Of a DNA stretch of 64,000 nucleotides, positions 47,619-60,668 are shown one piece after another (the stretch's first letter is position 1; each line of letters begins with the position of its first letter). This DNA comes from Sutcliffiella horikoshii (GTDB lineage: Bacteria; Bacillota; Bacilli; Bacillales; Bacillaceae_I): assembly GCF_019931755.1 (NCBI RefSeq), contig NZ_CP082918.1, positions 352,001 through 416,000 of the forward strand, given 5' to 3'. The notes below the pieces were generated by a model. That model ran no database searches. It worked only from the letters and a program-made list of their open reading frames with translations, and was not told the origin of the DNA. The translations under genes and the position numbers were made by a program.

Positions 47619-47865
47619 AGTGAAGGTATTCGTAACGTTAAGAGAGAGCGTATTAGATCCACAAGGAACAGCAGTGAAAAATTCGCTTCATAGTCTTTCT
47701 TACAAAGAGGTCGAGGAAGTTCGTATCGGAAAATTTTTAGAATTGACGATTGCTAAATCTGACCGTGACCTAGACGTGCTTGTAAAGGAAATGTGTGAAA
47801 GATTGCTTGCAAATACAGTGATTGAAGACTTCCGTTATGAGGTGGAGGAGGTTGTTGGATCGTGA
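47611..47865 (+). CDS. purS: FGAM synthase subunit PurS
   Basis: An 84-residue subunit that bridges PurQ and PurL in formylglycinamidine ribonucleotide synthase. It starts [18 protein letters not shown], the family signature. The start at 47611 follows GGAGGAGAG. It overlaps purC by eight bases and purQ by four bases. Confidence 0.96.
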   Translation: MYKVKVFVTLRESVLDPQGTAVKNSLHSLSYKEVEEVRIGKFLELTIAKSDRDLDVLVKEMCERLLANTVIEDFRYEVEEVVGS

Positions 47866-48548
47866 AATTTGCAGTCATCGTGTTTCCGGGCTCCAACTGT
47901 GATGTAGACATGTACCACGCGATCAAAGACGAACTTGGGGAAGAAGTCGAGTATGTGTGGCATGATGCAACAAACTTAGATGAGTATGACGGGATTTTAC
48001 TACCAGGTGGATTTTCTTATGGGGATTACCTAAGATCTGGTGCGATTGCACGTTTTTCAAATGTCATGCTTGAGGTGCAAAAGGCAGCTGAAGCGGGTAA
48101 GCCGATATTAGGCGTATGCAACGGTTTTCAAATTTTACTGGAGTCAGGTCTTCTTCCAGGGGCAATGAGAAGAAACAAGAACTTAAAGTTCATGTGCCGT
48201 CCGGTGGAGTTAAAAGTGGTGAACAATGAGACGATGTTCACATCGGGGTATAAAAAAGATGAGATCATCACCATCCCCATTGCACATGGGGAAGGAAATT
48301 ACTATTGTGATGAGAAAACCTTAGGGGAATTAGTAAGCAATGGGCAAATTGCTTTTTCCTATAATGGTGACAATCCAAATGGTAGTCTACATGATATTGC
48401 CGGGATTGTAAATGAAAAAGGAAATGTACTAGGTATGATGCCACACCCGGAAAGAGCGGTTTCTGAGCTGTTGGGCAGTGCAGATGGCCTTAAACTCTTT
48501 CAATCTATCGTTCGTAATTGGAGGGAATCACATGTCGTTACTTCTTGA
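47862..48548 (+). CDS. purQ: FGAM synthase glutaminase subunit PurQ
   Basis: A 228-residue class I glutamine amidotransferase that supplies ammonia to PurL. The nucleophile Cys is in [11 protein letters not shown]; His and Glu of the triad are in MMPHPERAV. It starts with GTG inside the purS end (GTGA). purL starts 17 bases before its stop. Confidence 0.97.
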   Translation: MKFAVIVFPGSNCDVDMYHAIKDELGEEVEYVWHDATNLDEYDGILLPGGFSYGDYLRSGAIARFSNVMLEVQKAAEAGKPILGVCNGFQILLESGLLPGAMRRNKNLKFMCRPVELKVVNNETMFTSGYKKDEIITIPIAHGEGNYYCDEKTLGELVSNGQIAFSYNGDNPNGSLHDIAGIVNEKGNVLGMMPHPERAVSELLGSADGLKLFQSIVRNWRESHVVTS

Positions 48549-50754
48549 GCCAAATCCAGAGATGATCAAAGCGGAAGGCATTTACCGTGAAATGGGACTG
48601 AACGATGAAGAGTTCCTAATGGTAGAAAAAATTCTTAGGCGTTTGCCGAACTACACGGAAACCGGATTATTTTCGGTGATGTGGTCCGAGCATTGCAGCT
48701 ACAAGAATTCCAAGCCGGTATTGCGTAAGTTCCCGATTGATGGACCAAAAGTATTGCAAGGTCCTGGGGAAGGTGCGGGAATTGTGGACATCGGCGACAA
48801 TCAGGCAGTCGTGTTCAAAATCGAAAGTCATAATCACCCGTCTGCGATCGAGCCTTACCAAGGCGCAGCAACAGGTGTCGGTGGGATCATCCGAGATGTC
48901 TTTTCGATGGGCGCACGCCCGATTGCACTATTGAATTCTCTGCGCTTTGGAGAACTGACAACTCCGCGCGTGAAATATTTGTTTGAAGAAGTGGTGGCAG
49001 GAATCGCAGGCTACGGAAACTGTGTGGGCATCCCGACAGTTGGCGGCGAGATCCAGTTCGACCCGGCCTATGATGGCAACCCGCTCGTGAACGCGATGTG
49101 TGTGGGTCTGATCAATCATGAAGATATCAAAAAAGGGCAGGCAAAAGGTGTCGGCAATACCGTCATGTACGTTGGGGCAAAAACGGGACGCGATGGGATT
49201 CACGGGGCAACTTTTGCATCAGAAGAATTGTCGGAAGCGTCCGAAGAGAAACGTCCGGCGGTTCAAGTCGGCGATCCTTTTATGGAAAAATTGCTGCTTG
49301 AAGCTTGCTTGGAAATCGTGAAATGGGATGGCCTTGTTGGAATCCAGGACATGGGAGCGGCTGGTTTGACTAGTTCCTCTGCAGAAATGGCATCCAAGGC
49401 AGGTTCCGGGATTGAGATGAATCTGGATCTTGTGCCACAGCGTGAAACAGGCATGACTGGTTATGAAATGATGCTTTCGGAATCCCAAGAGCGCATGCTG
49501 ATCGTCGTGGAAGCGGGCCGTGAGCATGAAGCGCATGAGATTGTTTCGAAATATGGCTTAGAAGCTGTTTCGATTGGAAAAGTAACGGATGATAAGAAAT
49601 TGCGCCTTGTTCACAAAGGTGAAGTAATTGCAGATGTACCGGTCGATGCGTTGGCAGAGGAAGCGCCTGTTTACCACAAGCCTTCTACTGAGCCTGCTTA
49701 TTATCGTGAGTTCCAGGAGATGGAAGTAGCGGTGCCTGAAGTTGCGAACTATGAAGAGACGTTAGTGGCTCTGTTGAAACAGCCGACAATTGCGAGCAAA
49801 GAGTGGGTTTATGACCAATATGACTATCAGGTACGTACGAATACGGTAGTGGTTCCTGGTTCCGATGCGGCGGTGGTCCGTATCCGCGGGACAGAAAAGG
49901 CGTTGGCTATGACAACCGATTGTAACTCCCGTTATCTATATTTGGATCCGGAAGTCGGTGGCATGATTGCAGTGGCAGAAGCGGCACGTAATATCGTGTG
50001 TTCCGGTGCGAAGCCATTGGCTATCACAGACTGCTTAAATTTTGGTAATCCTGAAAAGCCGGAAATCTTCTGGCAGATTGAAAAAGCGACAGACGGCATG
50101 AGTGCAGCTTGCCGCAAGTTAGAATCCCCGGTTATCGGCGGAAATGTATCTTTATATAACGAAACAAACGGCGTGGCAGTTTACCCAACACCTGTAGTCG
50201 GCATGGTCGGGTTGATTGACGACTTGAAGCATGTGACAACTCAAGAGTTTAAGAACGAGGCCGACCTAATTTATGTGATCGGGGAGACGGCTTCCGAGTT
50301 TGGTGGAAGTGAGCTGCAAAAGCTTACGTACGGCAAGATTTTCGGTAAGGCACCTGCAATTGATTTAGATGTGGAAGCTAGACGTCAAGATGAGCTGTTG
50401 TCGGCAATCCGCGCTGGACTAGTTGCGTCTGCTCATGATGTATCTGAAGGTGGAGTAGGTGTGGCTTTGGCGGAGAGTGCGATGGGTGCCCGCGGTTTGG
50501 GAGCGGCAGTGACGCTAACGGGCGACATGACGTCTTCACTGTTCAGTGAAACACAATCTCGTTTTGTTGTCTCTGTTCGTCCTGAAAATCAAGAGGCATT
50601 TGAGGCAGCAGTTGCGGATGCTAGTTTAGTAGGAACGGTGACGGCAACAGGAAATCTTCATATTGAATCGGCATCTCGTGAAGTCGCAGTCCATATGTCT
50701 GTGGACGACCTTCGCGATGCTTGGAAAGGAGCTATTCCATGCTTGCTGAACTAA
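48532..50754 (+). CDS. purL: FGAM synthase large subunit PurL
   Basis: A 740-residue small-type PurL that converts FGAR to FGAM using ATP and the ammonia from PurQ. Landmarks are [23 protein letters not shown] and [19 protein letters not shown]. The start at 48532 is set by GGAGGG before the ATG; an upstream 18-residue extension is unlikely. It overlaps purF by 16 bases. Confidence 0.97.
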   Translation: MSLLLEPNPEMIKAEGIYREMGLNDEEFLMVEKILRRLPNYTETGLFSVMWSEHCSYKNSKPVLRKFPIDGPKVLQGPGEGAGIVDIGDNQAVVFKIESHNHPSAIEPYQGAATGVGGIIRDVFSMGARPIALLNSLRFGELTTPRVKYLFEEVVAGIAGYGNCVGIPTVGGEIQFDPAYDGNPLVNAMCVGLINHEDIKKGQAKGVGNTVMYVGAKTGRDGIHGATFASEELSEASEEKRPAVQVGDPFMEKLLLEACLEIVKWDGLVGIQDMGAAGLTSSSAEMASKAGSGIEMNLDLVPQRETGMTGYEMMLSESQERMLIVVEAGREHEAHEIVSKYGLEAVSIGKVTDDKKLRLVHKGEVIADVPVDALAEEAPVYHKPSTEPAYYREFQEMEVAVPEVANYEETLVALLKQPTIASKEWVYDQYDYQVRTNTVVVPGSDAAVVRIRGTEKALAMTTDCNSRYLYLDPEVGGMIAVAEAARNIVCSGAKPLAITDCLNFGNPEKPEIFWQIEKATDGMSAACRKLESPVIGGNVSLYNETNGVAVYPTPVVGMVGLIDDLKHVTTQEFKNEADLIYVIGETASEFGGSELQKLTYGKIFGKAPAIDLDVEARRQDELLSAIRAGLVASAHDVSEGGVGVALAESAMGARGLGAAVTLTGDMTSSLFSETQSRFVVSVRPENQEAFEAAVADASLVGTVTATGNLHIESASREVAVHMSVDDLRDAWKGAIPCLLN

Positions 50755-52154
50755 AAGGCTTGAATGAGGAATGTGGGGTGTTCGGGATCTGGGGACATCC
50801 CGAAGCTTCCCAGATTACCTATTACGGGTTGCACAGCCTGCAACACCGTGGCCAGGAAGGCGCAGGGATTGTTTCAACAGATGGGGAAAAGCTTGTCGCG
50901 GTAAAAGGGGAAGGCCTTGTGAACGAAGTGTTCGGTAATGGTAGATTGCAAGATCTTGGCGCTGGAAAAGCAGCGATTGGCCATGTTCGCTATGCAACGG
51001 CAGGGGGAGGCGGCTATGAGAATGTGCAGCCTTTACTTTTCCACTCTCAATCTGGCAGTCTTGCACTTGCCCATAATGGAAATCTCGTAAATGCCAACGC
51101 GTTGAAGCACCAGTTGGAAACGATGGGGAGTATTTTACAGACGACCTCTGACACAGAGGTGTTGGCTCATCTGATAAAAAGAAGCGGCTACACTCTTTTG
51201 AAGGATCGTGTAAAAAATGCGTTGTCGATGTTAAAAGGTGCGTATGCCTTTTTAATCATGACAGAGACAGAAATGATGGTCGCGCTTGATCCGAACGGCT
51301 TGCGTCCGCTTTCGTTGGGTAAGTTGAATGATGCTTATGTGGTCGCGTCGGAAACCTGTGCGTTTGATGTGGTTGGAGCGGAATTTATCCGTGACATTGA
51401 GCCTGGGGAGCTGTTGATCATCGATAATGGTGGCTTGCATTCTGAGCGGTTCACCTTGCATACCCAGCGTGCGATGTGCAGCATGGAGTACATTTATTTT
51501 TCCAGACCTGACAGCAATATTGACGGCATCAATGTGCATACAGCTAGAAAAAGCTTAGGCAAGCAGTTGGCAATGGAGTCAGCTGTGGAAGCGGATGTTG
51601 TAACTGGGGTACCGGATTCCAGTATTTCAGCGGCGATCGGCTATGCGGAGCTTTCTGGCATTCCTTATGAGCTTGGACTAATCAAAAATAGATATGTAGG
51701 CCGAACGTTCATTCAGCCTTCCCAAGCATTGCGTGAGCAGGGTGTGAAGATGAAGCTTTCTCCTGTCCGCGGTGTTGTGGAAGGCAAGCGCGTGGTGATG
51801 GTCGATGATTCGATCGTACGCGGGACGACAAGCAGAAGAATTGTGAAGATGCTTCGCGATGCAGGGGCAACAGAGGTGCATGTACGTATCAGTTCGCCAC
51901 CGATTAAGAATCCTTGTTTTTACGGAATCGACACGTCGACGCATGAAGAGTTGATTGCTTCTTCCCATTCTGTGGAGGAAATGCGTGAGATTATCGGTGC
52001 GGATTCGTTGGCGTTCTTGAGTCCTGGTGGCATGGTCGAGGCGATTGATCGCCCGTTTGAAGGGGAAACGCGCGGCCAGTGCATGGCGTGCTTTACCGGC
52101 AAGTATCCGACGGAGATTTTCCCGGACACCGTGCTGCCGCATGAGAAGTGCTAG
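50739..52154 (+). CDS. purF: Amidophosphoribosyltransferase
   Basis: A 471-residue enzyme for the first committed step: PRPP plus glutamine to phosphoribosylamine. The protein starts [12 protein letters not shown]; Cys12 is the N-terminal nucleophile, exposed after removal of an 11-residue propeptide as in B. subtilis PurF. The PRPP motif is [15 protein letters not shown]. The C-terminal part has conserved Cys residues ([20 protein letters not shown]) suited to the 4Fe-4S cluster of the Bacillus enzyme. The start at 50739 follows AAAGGAG. A 277-base gap with array G follows. Confidence 0.97.
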   Translation: MLAELKGLNEECGVFGIWGHPEASQITYYGLHSLQHRGQEGAGIVSTDGEKLVAVKGEGLVNEVFGNGRLQDLGAGKAAIGHVRYATAGGGGYENVQPLLFHSQSGSLALAHNGNLVNANALKHQLETMGSILQTTSDTEVLAHLIKRSGYTLLKDRVKNALSMLKGAYAFLIMTETEMMVALDPNGLRPLSLGKLNDAYVVASETCAFDVVGAEFIRDIEPGELLIIDNGGLHSERFTLHTQRAMCSMEYIYFSRPDSNIDGINVHTARKSLGKQLAMESAVEADVVTGVPDSSISAAIGYAELSGIPYELGLIKNRYVGRTFIQPSQALREQGVKMKLSPVRGVVEGKRVVMVDDSIVRGTTSRRIVKMLRDAGATEVHVRISSPPIKNPCFYGIDTSTHEELIASSHSVEEMREIIGADSLAFLSPGGMVEAIDRPFEGETRGQCMACFTGKYPTEIFPDTVLPHEKC

Positions 52155-52183
52155 GTTGCAAGGCTTGGTGGGGCGCTGATTTT

Positions 52184-52284
52184 TGGAAAAGTTACAATAA
52201 CGGTTGGAAAAGTCACAATCAGCATGGAAAAAGTCACAATCAAAGTTAAAAAAGTTACAATAACACCAAAAATAGTTACAATCC
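52184..52284 (+). repeat. 21-bp tandem array G, five units
   Basis: GTTACAAT or GTCACAAT recurs at 52191, 52212, 52233, 52254 and 52275, exactly 21 bases apart, each preceded by an A-rich run. It starts 30 bases after the purF stop. The frame of purF stays open beyond its TAG for 58 codons through the array and reads a seven-residue KVTI-type repeat. Confidence 0.93.
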
Positions 52285-52372
52285 ACCGTGATACCCGTGT
52301 GACCCAGGGTAAAGTCATCCAAATACATTGAAAAACCAAACATAAATTACCTTTTTTCAAAAAAGCTTACAA

Positions 52373-52408
52373 AAAAGCGGCGGGATTCTTAAGATTCGTC
52401 GCTTTTCC
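52373..52408 (+). terminator. Intra-operon hairpin before purM
   Basis: AAAAGCGGCG pairs with CGTCGCTTTT (ten pairs, one G-U) around a 14-base loop containing TCTTAAGA. It ends 25 bases before the purM start with only four T residues. It may be a partial terminator or an mRNA-processing site that lowers or protects distal expression. Confidence 0.55.
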
Positions 52409-52431
52409 ATTGGAAGGGAGATACAACACAT

Positions 52432-53472
52432 ATGGCAAATGCATACAAGCAAGCGGGTGTAGATATAGAAGCGGGCTATGAAGCGGTGACGCGTATGAAA
52501 AAGCATGTGGCTAGAACGATGAGGCCAGAAGTGATGGGGGGGCTCGGCGGTTTTGGCGGCCTGTTTGACCTATCGGCGGTAAATGTGAAAAATCCGGTGC
52601 TCGTTTCCGGAACAGATGGAGTCGGCACAAAGCTGATGCTTGCTTTCCAGCTCGACAAACATGACACCATTGGGGTGGATGCAGTTGCGATGTGTGTGAA
52701 CGATGTCGTCGTGCAAGGCGCAGAGCCGCTTTATTTTCTGGACTATATTGCATGCGGAAAAGCGGTGCCGGAGCGCATTGAGAGCATCGTGAAAGGAATC
52801 GCGGACGGTTGTGAGCAAGCGGGATGCGCACTGGTTGGCGGCGAAACGGCAGAAATGCCTGGTATGTATGACGACACGGAGTATGATTTGGCAGGATTTA
52901 CGGTTGGCGTGGTAGACAAGGAGCGCTTGATTAATGGCTCCAAAATAGAGCCTGGAAACGTGTTGATTGGTCTAAGTTCAAGCGGAATTCATAGCAATGG
53001 GTACTCGTTGGTACGTAAAATTGTTTTTGAAAAAGGACAACTAGACCTCCATAAAAAGTACGATGGCTTTGACGGGACGCTTGGCGAAGAGCTACTGACT
53101 CCTACGAAAATTTATGTGAAACCAATCCTTGAAGTTCTGAAAAAATACGACATCAACGGAATGGCTCATATTACGGGCGGCGGATTTATCGAAAATATCC
53201 CACGCATGCTTCCAGAAGGATTGCAAGCTGAAGTGGATTATGGAACTTGGCCGATCCCGCCGATTTTCGATCTTTTACAAGAGGTTGGCGAGCTGGATCG
53301 CAAGGAAATGTTTAATATTTTCAACATGGGAATTGGCATGGTGCTTGCGATCAATGAAGAAATTTTACCGGAAGTGGTTCGTATCCTTGAAGGAAGCGGA
53401 GAGAAGGCGTACTTGATTGGCCGTGTAAAAGAAGGCGAGGGCATCACGTTTGGCGGAGGAGAAATCCGATGA
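52432..53472 (+). CDS. purM: Phosphoribosylformylglycinamidine cyclo-ligase (AIR synthetase)
   Basis: A 346-residue enzyme closing the imidazole ring of AIR with ATP. It starts [15 protein letters not shown], and has [32 protein letters not shown] and [11 protein letters not shown]. The start follows GGAAGGGAG. Its stop overlaps purN by four bases. Confidence 0.97.
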   Translation: MANAYKQAGVDIEAGYEAVTRMKKHVARTMRPEVMGGLGGFGGLFDLSAVNVKNPVLVSGTDGVGTKLMLAFQLDKHDTIGVDAVAMCVNDVVVQGAEPLYFLDYIACGKAVPERIESIVKGIADGCEQAGCALVGGETAEMPGMYDDTEYDLAGFTVGVVDKERLINGSKIEPGNVLIGLSSSGIHSNGYSLVRKIVFEKGQLDLHKKYDGFDGTLGEELLTPTKIYVKPILEVLKKYDINGMAHITGGGFIENIPRMLPEGLQAEVDYGTWPIPPIFDLLQEVGELDRKEMFNIFNMGIGMVLAINEEILPEVVRILEGSGEKAYLIGRVKEGEGITFGGGEIR

Positions 53473-54059
53473 CAACGAGAATCGCCATTTTCGCTTCCGG
53501 AAGCGGCTCCAATTTTCAAGCGATCACGGACGCGTGCCGGAAAGGCTTGCTTGATGCCACACCGGCATTGCTTGTGTGTGACAGACCTGGCGCCTTTGTG
53601 GTGGAACGTGCGACGGCTGCAGACATTCCTTATTTTGCATTTGCACCGAAAAGCTATCAAAATAAAGAAGAATTTGAAGGTCATATTCTCCAAGAATTGG
53701 CGCGGTATAAAGTGGACTTTATCGTCCTGGCAGGGTATATGCGTCTGATCGGACCGACGCTGCTCAACGCTTATAAGGGGAGAATCGTCAATATCCACCC
53801 TTCACTCCTCCCGGCATTTCCAGGCCTTGATGCGGTTGGTCAAGCGCTCGATTATGGTGTGAAACTAACAGGAGTGACCATTCATTTTGTTGATGAAGGC
53901 ATGGACACCGGTCCAATCATCGCTCAACAGGCAATTGAAATTGGACCTGACGATACACGTGAAAGCTTAGAAACGAAAATACATGAGGTAGAACATTCAT
54001 TTTACCCAAAAACCTTACAACAACTTTTTTCAGTCAAAGGAGAGGCAGCGATACGATGA
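53469..54059 (+). CDS. purN: Phosphoribosylglycinamide formyltransferase
   Basis: A 196-residue folate-dependent GAR transformylase. It starts [16 protein letters not shown] and has the active-site segment [14 protein letters not shown] and [17 protein letters not shown] with catalytic Asp. It overlaps purM and purH by four bases on each side. Confidence 0.97.
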   Translation: MTTRIAIFASGSGSNFQAITDACRKGLLDATPALLVCDRPGAFVVERATAADIPYFAFAPKSYQNKEEFEGHILQELARYKVDFIVLAGYMRLIGPTLLNAYKGRIVNIHPSLLPAFPGLDAVGQALDYGVKLTGVTIHFVDEGMDTGPIIAQQAIEIGPDDTRESLETKIHEVEHSFYPKTLQQLFSVKGEAAIR

Positions 54060-55585
54060 GAGCATTAGTGAGTGTTTCCAATAAAGAGGGCATCGTCCCA
54101 TTTGTACAACAATTAGTGGACCTGGGTGTGGAGGTTATCTCTACTGGAGGGACAAAAAAAGTTTTGCAGGATAATGGTGTGAAGGTAATCGGAATTTCCG
54201 AAGTGACAGGTTTCCCTGAAATCCTTGATGGCCGTGTGAAAACCTTGCACCCGATGATTCATGGTGGATTATTGGCAATGCGTGACAACGAAAGTCACCA
54301 AGCGCAGCTTGAGGAGCACGGAATTACTCCAATCGACTTGGTTGTGGTGAACCTTTATCCATTTAAAGAGACGATTTCTAAAACGGATTCCACGTTTGAA
54401 GATGCGATTGAAAACATCGATATCGGCGGACCGACCATGCTTCGTGCAGCAGCAAAAAATCATAAGGACGTTGCTGTTTTAGTAGATCCGGTTGACTACG
54501 ATGGCGTTATAGCTGAGCTAAAAGAAAGCGGAAAAGTCGAGGTGGCAACACGCCGTCGCCTTGCAGCAAAAGTATTCCGCCATACGGCAGCATATGACGC
54601 AATGATCTCCAACTACTTAACAGAAGCAGTGGAAGAAAAGCATCCTGAGTCATTGACTGTGACATTTGAGAAGAAACAAGACTTGCGCTACGGGGAGAAC
54701 CCGCACCAAAAGGCAGCTTTCTACCAAGCGCCACTTGCGTCTGAATTCTCTATTGCATCAGCCGAGCAGCTTCATGGAAAAGAATTATCCTACAACAATA
54801 TTAATGACGCAGATGCGGCATTGCAGATTGTAAAAGAATTCAAAGATCCTGCAGTAGTTGCAGTCAAACATATGAACCCTTGCGGCGTGGGAACTGGTGC
54901 AACAACGGTGGAAGCATACCGTCGTGCATATGAAGCAGATCCGGTATCCATTTTCGGCGGCATCATCGCTTTCAACACCGAAGTCGATAAGGAAACGGCA
55001 GAACTTTTACATGAATTGTTTTTGGAGATTGTTATTGCACCTTCCTTTAGTGAGGATGCGTTGGCTGTCTTGAAGCAGAAAAAGAATATCAGACTGTTAT
55101 TGGTAGATATGAACGGGGCAGGCGTGATGCAATCACGCATGGTATCCGTTCGCGGTGGTCTGTTGATGCAAGACGAGGATCAGTTTGGCCTGGAAGACGC
55201 GACGGTTACTATTCCAACAAAGCGCGAGCCTACCGAGCAAGAGTGGGCAGACTTGAAACTTGCATGGAAAGTCGTGAAGCATGTGAAATCCAACGCCATT
55301 GTTCTTGCAAAAGAAGGGCAGACTGTCGGCGTTGGTGCAGGACAGATGAACCGTGTTGGCGCAGCGAAAATCGCCATCGAGCAGGCTGGCGAAAAAGCAG
55401 CCGGTTCCGCACTGGGATCTGACGCCTTCTTCCCAATGAACGACACAGTCGAAGCAGCCGCAAAAGCCGGCGTAACCGCCATCATCCAACCAGGGGGCTC
55501 CATCAAAGACGAAGACTCCATCAAAAAAGCCGACGAACACGGCATCACCATGGTCTTTACCGGGATGAGACATTTTAAGCATTAA
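54056..55585 (+). CDS. purH: AICAR transformylase/IMP cyclohydrolase
   Basis: A 509-residue bifunctional enzyme for the last two steps to IMP. The N-terminal cyclohydrolase (about 1-190) begins [15 protein letters not shown] with STGGTKK. The transformylase domain has [23 protein letters not shown] with the catalytic Lys-His pair, and [17 protein letters not shown]. It overlaps purN by four bases; a 227-base gap follows. Confidence 0.97.
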   Translation: MRALVSVSNKEGIVPFVQQLVDLGVEVISTGGTKKVLQDNGVKVIGISEVTGFPEILDGRVKTLHPMIHGGLLAMRDNESHQAQLEEHGITPIDLVVVNLYPFKETISKTDSTFEDAIENIDIGGPTMLRAAAKNHKDVAVLVDPVDYDGVIAELKESGKVEVATRRRLAAKVFRHTAAYDAMISNYLTEAVEEKHPESLTVTFEKKQDLRYGENPHQKAAFYQAPLASEFSIASAEQLHGKELSYNNINDADAALQIVKEFKDPAVVAVKHMNPCGVGTGATTVEAYRRAYEADPVSIFGGIIAFNTEVDKETAELLHELFLEIVIAPSFSEDALAVLKQKKNIRLLLVDMNGAGVMQSRMVSVRGGLLMQDEDQFGLEDATVTIPTKREPTEQEWADLKLAWKVVKHVKSNAIVLAKEGQTVGVGAGQMNRVGAAKIAIEQAGEKAAGSALGSDAFFPMNDTVEAAAKAGVTAIIQPGGSIKDEDSIKKADEHGITMVFTGMRHFKH

Positions 55586-55638
55586 TAGAAGGTTGTTCAT
55601 TAAATGAAAATAAGATTAGCAAATGATTGATCAGTTTC

Positions 55639-57163
<1,525 letters not shown>

Positions 57164-57205
57164 TTTTCATACCTCCTTATATTGTTCGACGTGAGTGACG
57201 AAAAC

Positions 57206-57241
57206 CCTTTGGGGGTCTGACCCCCAAAGGTGTTTTTTTTT
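57206..57241 (+). terminator. Terminator after the pur operon (GGGTCTGACCC palindrome)
   Basis: The 12-bp perfect arms CCTTTGGGGGTC / GACCCCCAAAGG around one base (57206-57230) are followed by TG and nine T residues. The core is the third copy of the GGGTCTGACCC palindrome of this window. Confidence 0.8.
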
Positions 57242-57263
57242 CATTTTTAAACTCATCTTCCCC

Positions 57264-57578
57264 TCAAGAAGGGTTGTAAGAGTCGGCTCCGTTGTCGCCG
57301 TTTGCTTTGGCTTCGAAGTCGTCGAAGTCGAAGTTGTAGTGGTTGTTTTCGCTGTTGTGGTCGTTGCGGTATTCTTGGAAGCGTTCGAAGCCTGCGGTCA
57401 TCGGGCAGTAGCGCAGGATACCTTCAGCGATTTTCATTCCGGCAAGCAGGGCAACAAGCTTGTAGGAGTCGCGGTGTGGACGGCGAACCATTTTGCTTGT
57501 AATCCAGGCTAATGTAGCAAATCCTGCTGTGATGCGAATCATCGCGTTGATGATGCTGATATTTGGTCTTACTTTCAT
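57264..57578 (-). CDS. DUF2892 (YgaP-like) membrane protein
   Basis: A 104-residue protein. NISIINAMIRITAGFATLAWI is the DUF2892 transmembrane signature (first helix about 8-27), with a second hydrophobic segment about 40-58 and an acidic Asn/Asp-rich C-terminal tail. The family is found alone or fused to rhodanese domains. The ribosome site is GGAGGG. It is divergent from yerA. Role is unknown. Confidence 0.8.
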   Translation of the reverse strand: MKVRPNISIINAMIRITAGFATLAWITSKMVRRPHRDSYKLVALLAGMKIAEGILRYCPMTAGFERFQEYRNDHNSENNHYNFDFDDFEAKANGDNGADSYNPS

Positions 57579-57794
57579 CAGAATCCCTCCAAAGTTTTTT
57601 AGGAACGATATGGTCGCCCCAATGATTTTCTTAAGTTAAACCATTAAATTGCATAAATTTTCACATAATTATCAATAACGATAATGCAAGCAAGACTCTG
57701 TTGTGGTACCATGGTAAAAAGAGGTTATATCAAAATAATATTTACCGAATAAATAAGATAAAGATACAATCTCACAAAGAGTGGGTGATAAATC

Positions 57795-59540
57795 ATGCAT
57801 GAACAAGCATATAGATGGAAAAACAAAAAAATTCGAGAACAGGTTGCCGTGATTGATGGGAAACAAGCACCAACCTTAGTCTTTACCAATGCAACATACT
57901 TAAATGTGCAATTAAAAACATGGATGACGGCAAACATCTGGATCCATGAAGATCGAATTGTCTATGTAGGGGACCAGCTGCCGGGAAACACAGTGAACAC
58001 AGAAATGGTCGATTGTACCTCGCAATTCCTTGTACCGGGATATATCGAGCCGCATGTGCATCCGTTTCAACTTTATAATCCCCTGTCCTTTGCGCAATAT
58101 GCATCTAAATTAGGAACAACCACCTTCGTCAATGACAACTTGATGCTTACTTTGCAGATGACAAAAAAGAAAGCGTTTTCTTTTATAGAGGAGATGAACA
58201 AGTCTGCTGCGACGATGTACTGGTGGTGCCGATTTGATGCGCAGACGGAGATCAAAAATGAGGATGATATTTTCTCAACCCCAAATATGAAAAGTTGGCT
58301 GAATCATCCTCTTGTAATGCAAGGCGGAGAATTGACATGCTGGCCGAAGTTAATGGCAGGCGACGACTTGATTCTGCATTGGGTACAAGAAGCGAATGCG
58401 CGCAAAAAGCCGGTGGAGGGTCATTTTCCTGGTGCTTCTGAAAAGACGCTGACCAAAATGCAGCTGCTTGGCATTCATAGCGACCATGAGGCGATGAACG
58501 GGGCGGATGTCATCAAACGCATCTCTCAAGGCTATCACGCTTCCTTGCGCTATTCGTCCATCAGGCCGGATCTTCCGTTAATTTTAGAAGAGCTTGAAGC
58601 GTCAGGCGTTCATTATTATGACCAGACTTTTTTCAACACAGACGGCTCTACACCGAGCTTTTATGAAAGCGGTGTCATTGACCGGACCATCGCCATTGCT
58701 TTAGACAAAGGAGTGCCGGCAATTGAGGCGTACAGAATGGCCTCTTATAATGCGGCAAGACATTTTTCTATTGATAAGTTGCATGGAAGCATTGCTCCTG
58801 GTCGGATCGCAAACATCAACTTCCTGAAGGCAAAAGAAGAGCCGACTCCAGTGTTCGTTCTTTCAAAAGGTATGTGGGTGACAAGGGACAACGAGCCGGT
58901 AAAGGAAGCTTTTCCTGCCCAGAATTGGCCTTCACTCGGCTTAGAGCCAATGAAACTTAATTGGGATTTAAGCATGGATGATTTACAATTTTCGATGGCA
59001 CTTGGGATGGAAATGGTTAACGAAGTGATTATCAAGCCATATACTATCTCAGTGGATGTTTCAGGTGACAGTCTGTCCACATCCCATGATCAGTCGTATC
59101 TCATGTTGATTGACCGGAAAGGGAAATGGCGTGTGAACACGATTCTTAAAGGGTTTGGCACGCATGTCCAAGGGTTTGCGAGCTCCTATTCCAATACAGG
59201 GGATATCGTGCTGATCGGCAAAGACAAGAGCGCTATGATGAAGGCGTTCCAACATATGAAAGACTTAGGCGGAGGAATGGTGCTGGTGGAAGATGGAGAA
59301 GTCATTTGTGACATCCCATTACCGCTTGCAGGTGGATTGTCGGATTGTAGCATGGAAGAGTTGATGAAGCAGGAAACAGAACTGCGAAATCAACTTTTTG
59401 AAAGAGGCTATAGCTTTAATGATCCGATCTATACGTTGTTATTTTTATCATCTACACATCTTCCTTATATTAGAATAACACCTAGAGGAATATACGATGT
59501 GATGAATAAAACGGTACTCTTTCCGTCAATAATGCGTTAA
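57795..59540 (+). CDS. yerA: Adenine deaminase-like amidohydrolase
   Basis: A 581-residue amidohydrolase-superfamily enzyme related to adenine deaminase AdeC. The metal motif PHVHPFQLYNP sits where AdeC has GHVHIES; LGTTTFVNDNLM, HFPGASEKTL and GIHSDHEAM follow. Length and context (next to yerB and yerC, after the pur operon) match B. subtilis YerA, which is annotated as a putative adenine deaminase. If active it would feed adenine into hypoxanthine salvage. The changed residues around the metal site leave the substrate open. The 216 bases before it hold only its ribosome site and A+T-rich DNA. Confidence 0.88.
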   Translation: MHEQAYRWKNKKIREQVAVIDGKQAPTLVFTNATYLNVQLKTWMTANIWIHEDRIVYVGDQLPGNTVNTEMVDCTSQFLVPGYIEPHVHPFQLYNPLSFAQYASKLGTTTFVNDNLMLTLQMTKKKAFSFIEEMNKSAATMYWWCRFDAQTEIKNEDDIFSTPNMKSWLNHPLVMQGGELTCWPKLMAGDDLILHWVQEANARKKPVEGHFPGASEKTLTKMQLLGIHSDHEAMNGADVIKRISQGYHASLRYSSIRPDLPLILEELEASGVHYYDQTFFNTDGSTPSFYESGVIDRTIAIALDKGVPAIEAYRMASYNAARHFSIDKLHGSIAPGRIANINFLKAKEEPTPVFVLSKGMWVTRDNEPVKEAFPAQNWPSLGLEPMKLNWDLSMDDLQFSMALGMEMVNEVIIKPYTISVDVSGDSLSTSHDQSYLMLIDRKGKWRVNTILKGFGTHVQGFASSYSNTGDIVLIGKDKSAMMKAFQHMKDLGGGMVLVEDGEVICDIPLPLAGGLSDCSMEELMKQETELRNQLFERGYSFNDPIYTLLFLSSTHLPYIRITPRGIYDVMNKTVLFPSIMR

Positions 59541-59585
59541 AATATAAAAGTATGAAAAAATACTAAAGGTTGTGTTTGTGTTAGG

Positions 59586-60641
59586 ATGAGTAGGAATAAG
59601 ATGTTGTTATTGTTGGCAAGCCTCATGCTTATGTTGGCGGGCTGTCAATCCAATAATGAAAAAAATGTTGATTCTAGTCAAGAGCAAAGTGAAGAGACCA
59701 CGGAAGTAGCGATAGAAGAGGAAGAGCAAGTGGCAACAGAGGTTTCCGAACCGATGGAGCAAGCACCGTTAACTGGAGAAATGGTTGAGGAAAAGGTAGA
59801 TGCCCGACCTGTTGCAGTGATGGTGAATAATGATATAAAAGCAAGGCCACAGTCTGGATTGCATAAGGCCGATATTGTATATGAAGTGCTGGCAGAAGGC
59901 GATATTACAAGACTCCTTGCGATTTTTCACAGTGAAATGCCGGAAACTGTCGGCCCTGTCAGGAGCTCAAGAGCATATTTTGTAGATTTGGCAAAAGGCT
60001 ATGACCCATTATATGTTTTTCATGGTTGGAGTCCTGGTGCCAAAGAGAAGATACAAGCAGGAGAAGTGGATGGAATTAACGGCCTGACCTATGACGGAAC
60101 GCTTTTCAAACGGGCAAGTTTCCGAAAGGCGCCGCATAATTCCTATATCAGCTCTGAAAATATCCAAAAAGGCGCAGAGCTACAAAATTATGAGACACAA
60201 GCGGAGGTCAAACCTTTCACCTTTTTTAAAAAAGGACAGATCAATCCATATGAAGGTACCGCTTTAGAACAAGTGAAAATTGAATACTCATCCAGACAGG
60301 CAACACATGTTGAATATAGATACGATCCTGAGAAAAAAGGATATGTCCGCTATAGTGGCGGCGTGAAGCACACAGACCTTGAAACGAAGGAAGAGATTGT
60401 GGCACATAATGTTTTCTTAGTAGAAACGTCTCATCTTGTGGTAGATAAACAAGGTAGAAGGGACATCGATATTACTTCCGGCGGCAACGGTGTGCTCATC
60501 CAAAATGGAGAGCGTTTCGATGTGGAATGGAAATCGGTGGACGGCAAGATCCTTCCCTACAAAAATGGCGAACAGGTCCCACTTGCCCCAGGCAAAACGT
60601 GGATTCAAATTATTCCCGATTTTGAAAAAGTCATATACTAG
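59586..60641 (+). CDS. yerB: DUF3048 lipoprotein
   Basis: A 351-residue lipoprotein. The signal peptide ends in lipobox LAGC (Cys about residue 20), then an acidic linker (about 22-70) and the two DUF3048 lobes: RPVAVMVNNDIKARPQSGL, DIVYEVLAEGDITRLLAIF, VGPVRSSRAYFVDLA, and the C-terminal GKTWIQIIPDF. It follows yerA by 45 bases and precedes yerC by 27, as in B. subtilis. Function is unknown. Confidence 0.9.
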   Translation: MSRNKMLLLLASLMLMLAGCQSNNEKNVDSSQEQSEETTEVAIEEEEQVATEVSEPMEQAPLTGEMVEEKVDARPVAVMVNNDIKARPQSGLHKADIVYEVLAEGDITRLLAIFHSEMPETVGPVRSSRAYFVDLAKGYDPLYVFHGWSPGAKEKIQAGEVDGINGLTYDGTLFKRASFRKAPHNSYISSENIQKGAELQNYETQAEVKPFTFFKKGQINPYEGTALEQVKIEYSSRQATHVEYRYDPEKKGYVRYSGGVKHTDLETKEEIVAHNVFLVETSHLVVDKQGRRDIDITSGGNGVLIQNGERFDVEWKSVDGKILPYKNGEQVPLAPGKTWIQIIPDFEKVIY

Positions 60642-60668
60642 TCTTAATTAGCAAAGGAGAAATCAATC

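Noticed and set aside
57666..57683. Fur-box-like ATTATC-N6-GATAAT before yerA
   Set aside because: Spacing and flanks do not fit a Fur box well, and the neighbouring genes have no iron link.
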